Part shown: positions 4,893-7,275 of the stretch, one piece after another
Position numbering within the stretch: the stretch's first letter is position 1
Layout: every line of letters starts with the position of its first letter
Source: Ramlibacter sp.
Lineage (GTDB): Bacteria > Pseudomonadota > Gammaproteobacteria > Burkholderiales > Burkholderiaceae_C
Direction: 5' to 3'
Assembly: GCA_023701085.1 (NCBI GenBank)
Contig: JAMPXR010000124.1
Coordinates: 1-7,275 of the forward strand
DNA length: 7,275 nt
Translations under genes and position numbers: made by a program
The notes under the pieces: model-generated
Told to the model about the DNA's origin: nothing
The model's database searches: none
The model's input: only the letters and a program-made list of their open reading frames with translations

Positions 4893-5744
4893 ATGCCTTC
4901 CGCCCTTGTCGCGCCGTCCCTCGAGGACCAGATCCCGCCCGAAGCCGCGGCGTTCTACCAGCGCGGGTTGCGCACGCTGGTCGATGCGCGGGTGCCCTTC
5001 CTGGTGGGCGGCGCCTTCGCCCACGCCTGTTTCACCGGGATCGGGCGCATGACCAAGGACCTGGACCTGTTCATCCGCCGCGCGGACTACGAACGCGTGG
5101 AGGCGCTGATGCGAGGCAACGGTTGGTGCGCCCAGATCGCCTATCCGCACTGGCTGGCCAAAGTCCACGCGGGCGAGAACTTCATCGACCTCATCTTCAA
5201 CTCCGGCAACGGGGTCGCGCCGGTGGACGAGCGCTGGTTCCGCAACAACGCCCGGGCCGAGGTCCTGGGCGTTCCGGTGCGACTGGCCAATCCGGAGGAC
5301 GGCTTGCTGTCCAAGGCATTCATCATGGAGCGCGAGCGCTATGACGGAGCCGACATCGCGCACCTGCTGCAGGCCAAGGCCGAGCAACTGGACTGGAGCG
5401 GCTTGCTCGATCGGTTCGGCCCGCACTGGCGGGTGCTGCTGTCCCATCTCGTCCTGTTCGGGTACATCTACCCCGGCGAGCGCGAACGCGTGCCGCGCTG
5501 GGTCATGGACCAGCTGATGGCGCGCCTGGCCGACGAAACCCGCGGGCCGGCGCCGGAAGGCTTGCGCGTGTGCGCGGGCACCCTGCTGTCGCGCGAGCAG
5601 TACCTGCACGACGTGGAGCAGCTCGGCTACGTGGATGGACGCCTCACCGCGGCCAGCACCATGGCGCCGGAGGACGTGACGGTCTGGACCGAGGCCATTC
5701 CGGCGCGGCAGGCCGGCACACCCGAGGATCAGGCGCCCTCGTAA
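4893..5744 (+). CDS. Nucleotidyltransferase-fold protein (MNT/AbiEii-like)
   Basis: A 283-residue protein with an N-terminal minimal nucleotidyltransferase domain. The signature reads FLVGGAFAHACF, with G39-G40, then RMTKDLDLF with catalytic-type carboxylates D56 and D58. D99 in NFIDLIFN is the likely third carboxylate. A second conserved block, NPEDGLLSKAFIMERERYDGADIAHLL (start 133), gives the E135-D136, K141, R149 and D154 pattern seen in AbiEii-like and related transferases, whose R..D..DI helices follow the catalytic sheet. The C-terminal 120 residues are helical and unassigned. The family would move a nucleotide from an NTP to an unknown acceptor. An antitoxin partner of the AbiEi type is absent, so a toxin role is not supported. 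The gene is divergent from the metallophosphoesterase. A start at 4878 would add five residues. Confidence 0.85.
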   Translation: MPSALVAPSLEDQIPPEAAAFYQRGLRTLVDARVPFLVGGAFAHACFTGIGRMTKDLDLFIRRADYERVEALMRGNGWCAQIAYPHWLAKVHAGENFIDLIFNSGNGVAPVDERWFRNNARAEVLGVPVRLANPEDGLLSKAFIMERERYDGADIAHLLQAKAEQLDWSGLLDRFGPHWRVLLSHLVLFGYIYPGERERVPRWVMDQLMARLADETRGPAPEGLRVCAGTLLSREQYLHDVEQLGYVDGRLTAASTMAPEDVTVWTEAIPARQAGTPEDQAPS

Positions 5745-5756
5745 GGGACAAATGGG

Positions 5757-5780
5757 CCTGCGCAGGTCGCGGGTCGCCCG
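5757..5780. terminator. Weak hairpins between convergent genes
   Basis: The 46-base gap between the nucleotidyltransferase stop and the minus-strand exported gene's stop holds the palindrome CCTGCGCAGG (5757-5766) and a short hairpin CGGG-TCG-CCCG (5770-5780). Neither has a T-run, so a terminator role is only a possibility. Confidence 0.25.
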
Positions 5781-5790
5781 AAAGCGAACT

Positions 5791-6702
5791 TCAGGGCGAG
5801 GATTGCTGCCGCTCGTATTCGGCGCGCTTCATCGCAAGGTAGGCCTCACGGTCGAGCTCGCGCAGCTGCCGCGGGTGCCGTTCCGTCGCGGCGTGCCAGG
5901 CGGCGATCCGCCGCTCGAACCGCTCGGCCGGCGGCGCGGACACCGCGGCGAGGTATGCATCGATCGCCAGGTAATAGCGCATCGTGTTGCGCTCCACCAT
6001 CCCGCGCAAACCACCGACGTACTCGGGCGGCTGCCCGGGCTGGACCGGTCGCGCCGCGGTGAATCCCACCTTGTTGCGGCCGATCGTGGACAGGTACATC
6101 TGCATGGCCAGCCGGCCTGCGTTGCCGTAGGCGAAGCTGTACCCCATGTGGATGAACGTGCGGCCGGTCTCGATGGGGATGGCCTCCAGCAGGATGCGAT
6201 AGTCGCTGGTGTCGAAGGGGCCTTCGGGCGCCTCCAGCTGCACGTCCAGGTAGTCCGGCGTGGCCGCGACGGTCCGGAACGAGAACGTCGCCAGCGTGGC
6301 GGAGGCCAGCGGCTGGTCGTGTTTCCTGCCGATGCGCAACTCCAGGCGCGTGTCCGGACCCTGGCTCCTGCGCCGGCAATGCTTGACGTTCAAGTGCAGG
6401 ATGAGCACGTCGCACCAGTTTCCCGGATCCGACAGGGCCGCGCTCAGTGCGGCGAACGGGTGGTCGACGACGGCGTACACGTCGCCTTGCAAGGTCCGCG
6501 GCGATTCCTTGGAGTCCAGGTGGAGGGGACCGCCGAACGGGTTGGCGGCCAGCTTCGGCCGCAGTGTGGCCCGCAGCTCGCGCAGGCCGGAAGGACCCGC
6601 CGCCTGCGGCCCGTCGCCAGCGCTCCAGGCCGGCGCGCCGAGCAGCGCGCCCAGCAGCAGCGCCGCCAGCCCACGCAGGATCACGGACAGACGGCGGAAC
6701 AT
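5791..6702 (-). CDS. Exported protein of unknown function, SRPBCC-like middle part
   Basis: A 303-residue protein I do not recognise by name. It has a strong signal peptide: MFRRLSVILR, then the hydrophobic LAALLLGALLGA, and AWSA with cleavage near residue 28. The mature part carries LQGDVYAVVDHPFAALSAALSDPGNW (start about 71). That spacing of strand, VDHPF helix and NW resembles START/SRPBCC-type lipid-binding folds; this is an inference from pattern only. The only two cysteines in the mature protein are C97 and C109, so a periplasmic disulfide is possible. The C-terminal 60 residues are helical (FERRIAAWHAATERHPRQL). The start at 6702 is preferred over the upstream ATG at 6831, which lies inside the acyltransferase gene and gives no signal peptide. 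It follows the acyltransferase stop by 10 bases on the same strand, so they likely form an operon. Confidence 0.82.
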   Translation of the reverse strand: MFRRLSVILRGLAALLLGALLGAPAWSAGDGPQAAGPSGLRELRATLRPKLAANPFGGPLHLDSKESPRTLQGDVYAVVDHPFAALSAALSDPGNWCDVLILHLNVKHCRRRSQGPDTRLELRIGRKHDQPLASATLATFSFRTVAATPDYLDVQLEAPEGPFDTSDYRILLEAIPIETGRTFIHMGYSFAYGNAGRLAMQMYLSTIGRNKVGFTAARPVQPGQPPEYVGGLRGMVERNTMRYYLAIDAYLAAVSAPPAERFERRIAAWHAATERHPRQLRELDREAYLAMKRAEYERQQSSP

Positions 6703-6712
6703 GGCGCAGGTT

Positions 6713-7275
6713 TCAGGCGCCGGCCAGCGCCTCGATCTGGCGGTCCTTCTCCTGCCATAAAGACGCCAGCCATTTCTGGAATCGCATGCGAAACTCCGGG
6801 TCCCCGGCGTAGTCCGCCGTGCAGAAATCACCCGGAATGGGCAATTCGCGCACGCGCACCGTCACCTTGGGAACCCGGCCGCACAGGAACTGCCAGAAGG
6901 TCGGAACGCCGGCGCCGTACACGATGGTGACGTCGACCAGCGAATGGAACTTCTCGCCCATCGCGTTGAGCGCCAGCGCCATGCCGCCCGCCTTGGGCTT
7001 GAGCAGGTGGCGGTACGGCGAGCCTTGCGCCTTGTGCTTGCGCCGCGTGAAGCGCGTGCCTTCGGCGAAATTCATCACGCTGGTGGGCACCAGCGCGAAC
7101 TTCCTGCACGCGCGCCGGGTCGCTTCGGCATCCTCGAGCCGCCGCTCGGGGCGCAGGCGCAGCTCGGCCTTGCCGTGCCGCTTCATGAACGGGAAATCCA
7201 GGGCCCACCAGGCCAGGCCGATCACGGGCACGTAGATCAGCTGCTGCTTGAGGAAGAACTTGAGCATGGGGATGC
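6713..7275 (-). CDS. YihG/PlsC-type lysophospholipid acyltransferase (5' end outside window)
   Basis: A 1-acyl-sn-glycerol-3-phosphate acyltransferase family (LPLAT) membrane enzyme, 186 residues visible. It closely matches the C-terminal two-thirds of E. coli YihG as I remember it: MLKFFLKQQLIYVPVIGLAWW, then DFPFMKRHGKAEL, TRRACRKFA, and SVMNFAEGTRFT with the EGTR acyltransferase motif at residues 69-72 counted from the Met at 7267. KAGGMALALNAMG follows. The catalytic H-x4-D motif lies beyond the right edge of the window. The frame is already open at the edge and reads IPMLKFF, so the ATG at 7267 is internal and not the start. The family transfers acyl groups to lysophosphatidic acid or related lysophospholipids at the inner membrane. 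It is the first gene of the likely operon with the exported protein downstream, 10 bases after its TGA. Confidence 0.93.
   Translation of the reverse strand, partial: IPMLKFFLKQQLIYVPVIGLAWWALDFPFMKRHGKAELRLRPERRLEDAEATRRACRKFALVPTSVMNFAEGTRFTRRKHKAQGSPYRHLLKPKAGGMALALNAMGEKFHSLVDVTIVYGAGVPTFWQFLCGRVPKVTVRVRELPIPGDFCTADYAGDPEFRMRFQKWLASLWQEKDRQIEALAGA

Noticed and set aside
3247..5052. Very long plus-strand ORF of 601 codons
   Set aside because: It crosses the methyltransferase in another frame and is antisense to the phosphoesterase. Its product is Arg/Ala/His-rich with no fold, as expected for a stop-free shadow frame in GC-rich DNA.
4674..5609. 311-codon minus-strand ORF
   Set aside because: It is antisense to the nucleotidyltransferase, whose catalytic motifs are intact, so the minus frame is a shadow.
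4893..5744. AbiEii-type toxin of a toxin-antitoxin system
   Set aside because: The fold is related, but no AbiEi-like antitoxin or other small same-strand partner is adjacent, and the neighbour is a divergent phosphoesterase.
5752..6930. 392-codon plus-strand ORF
   Set aside because: It is the antisense shadow of the exported protein and acyltransferase genes, both of which have real motifs or a signal peptide. Its composition is Arg/Gln/Gly-rich with no fold.

Overview
The window is very GC-rich, with G/C at most third codon positions. Its gene content fits a betaproteobacterium of the order Burkholderiales, probably a Comamonadaceae soil type such as Ramlibacter or Variovorax. That placement is inferred from protein style and base composition; no marker gene is present. 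I see no rRNA, tRNA, CRISPR array, insertion sequence or phage gene. The window reads as ordinary chromosomal accessory DNA, and no gap between genes exceeds about 210 bases.

Left part (1-2044): the 3' end of a Ku gene for non-homologous end joining, cut by the window edge, is followed 17 bases later by a BON-domain membrane-anchored protein on the same strand. A DUF1439 exported protein converges on them from the minus strand. Middle part (2045-3202): a single-domain CheY-like response regulator is followed by a possible overlapping micro-ORF and GC-rich hairpins. Next come a small unrecognised minus-strand gene and an intergenic region rich in inverted repeats. Right-middle part (3203-5744): a SAM-dependent methyltransferase has a reading frame that runs about 79 codons past its expected end, antisense to the 3' end of a calcineurin-like metallophosphoesterase. 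The phosphoesterase is divergent from a DUF-type nucleotidyltransferase. Right part (5791-7275): a two-gene minus-strand operon in which a YihG/PlsC-type lysophospholipid acyltransferase, cut by the right edge, is followed 10 bases later by an exported protein of unknown function.

The only clear functional themes are DNA end repair (Ku), one orphan phosphorelay receiver, and envelope-related proteins (DUF1439, BON and the acyltransferase operon). The phosphoesterase/nucleotidyltransferase pair could form a functional unit, but the sequence gives only domain identity and adjacency. I found no strong case for a new multigene system. The best leads are the methyltransferase read-through tail, the phosphoesterase/nucleotidyltransferase pair, and the acyltransferase partner with a lone cysteine pair.
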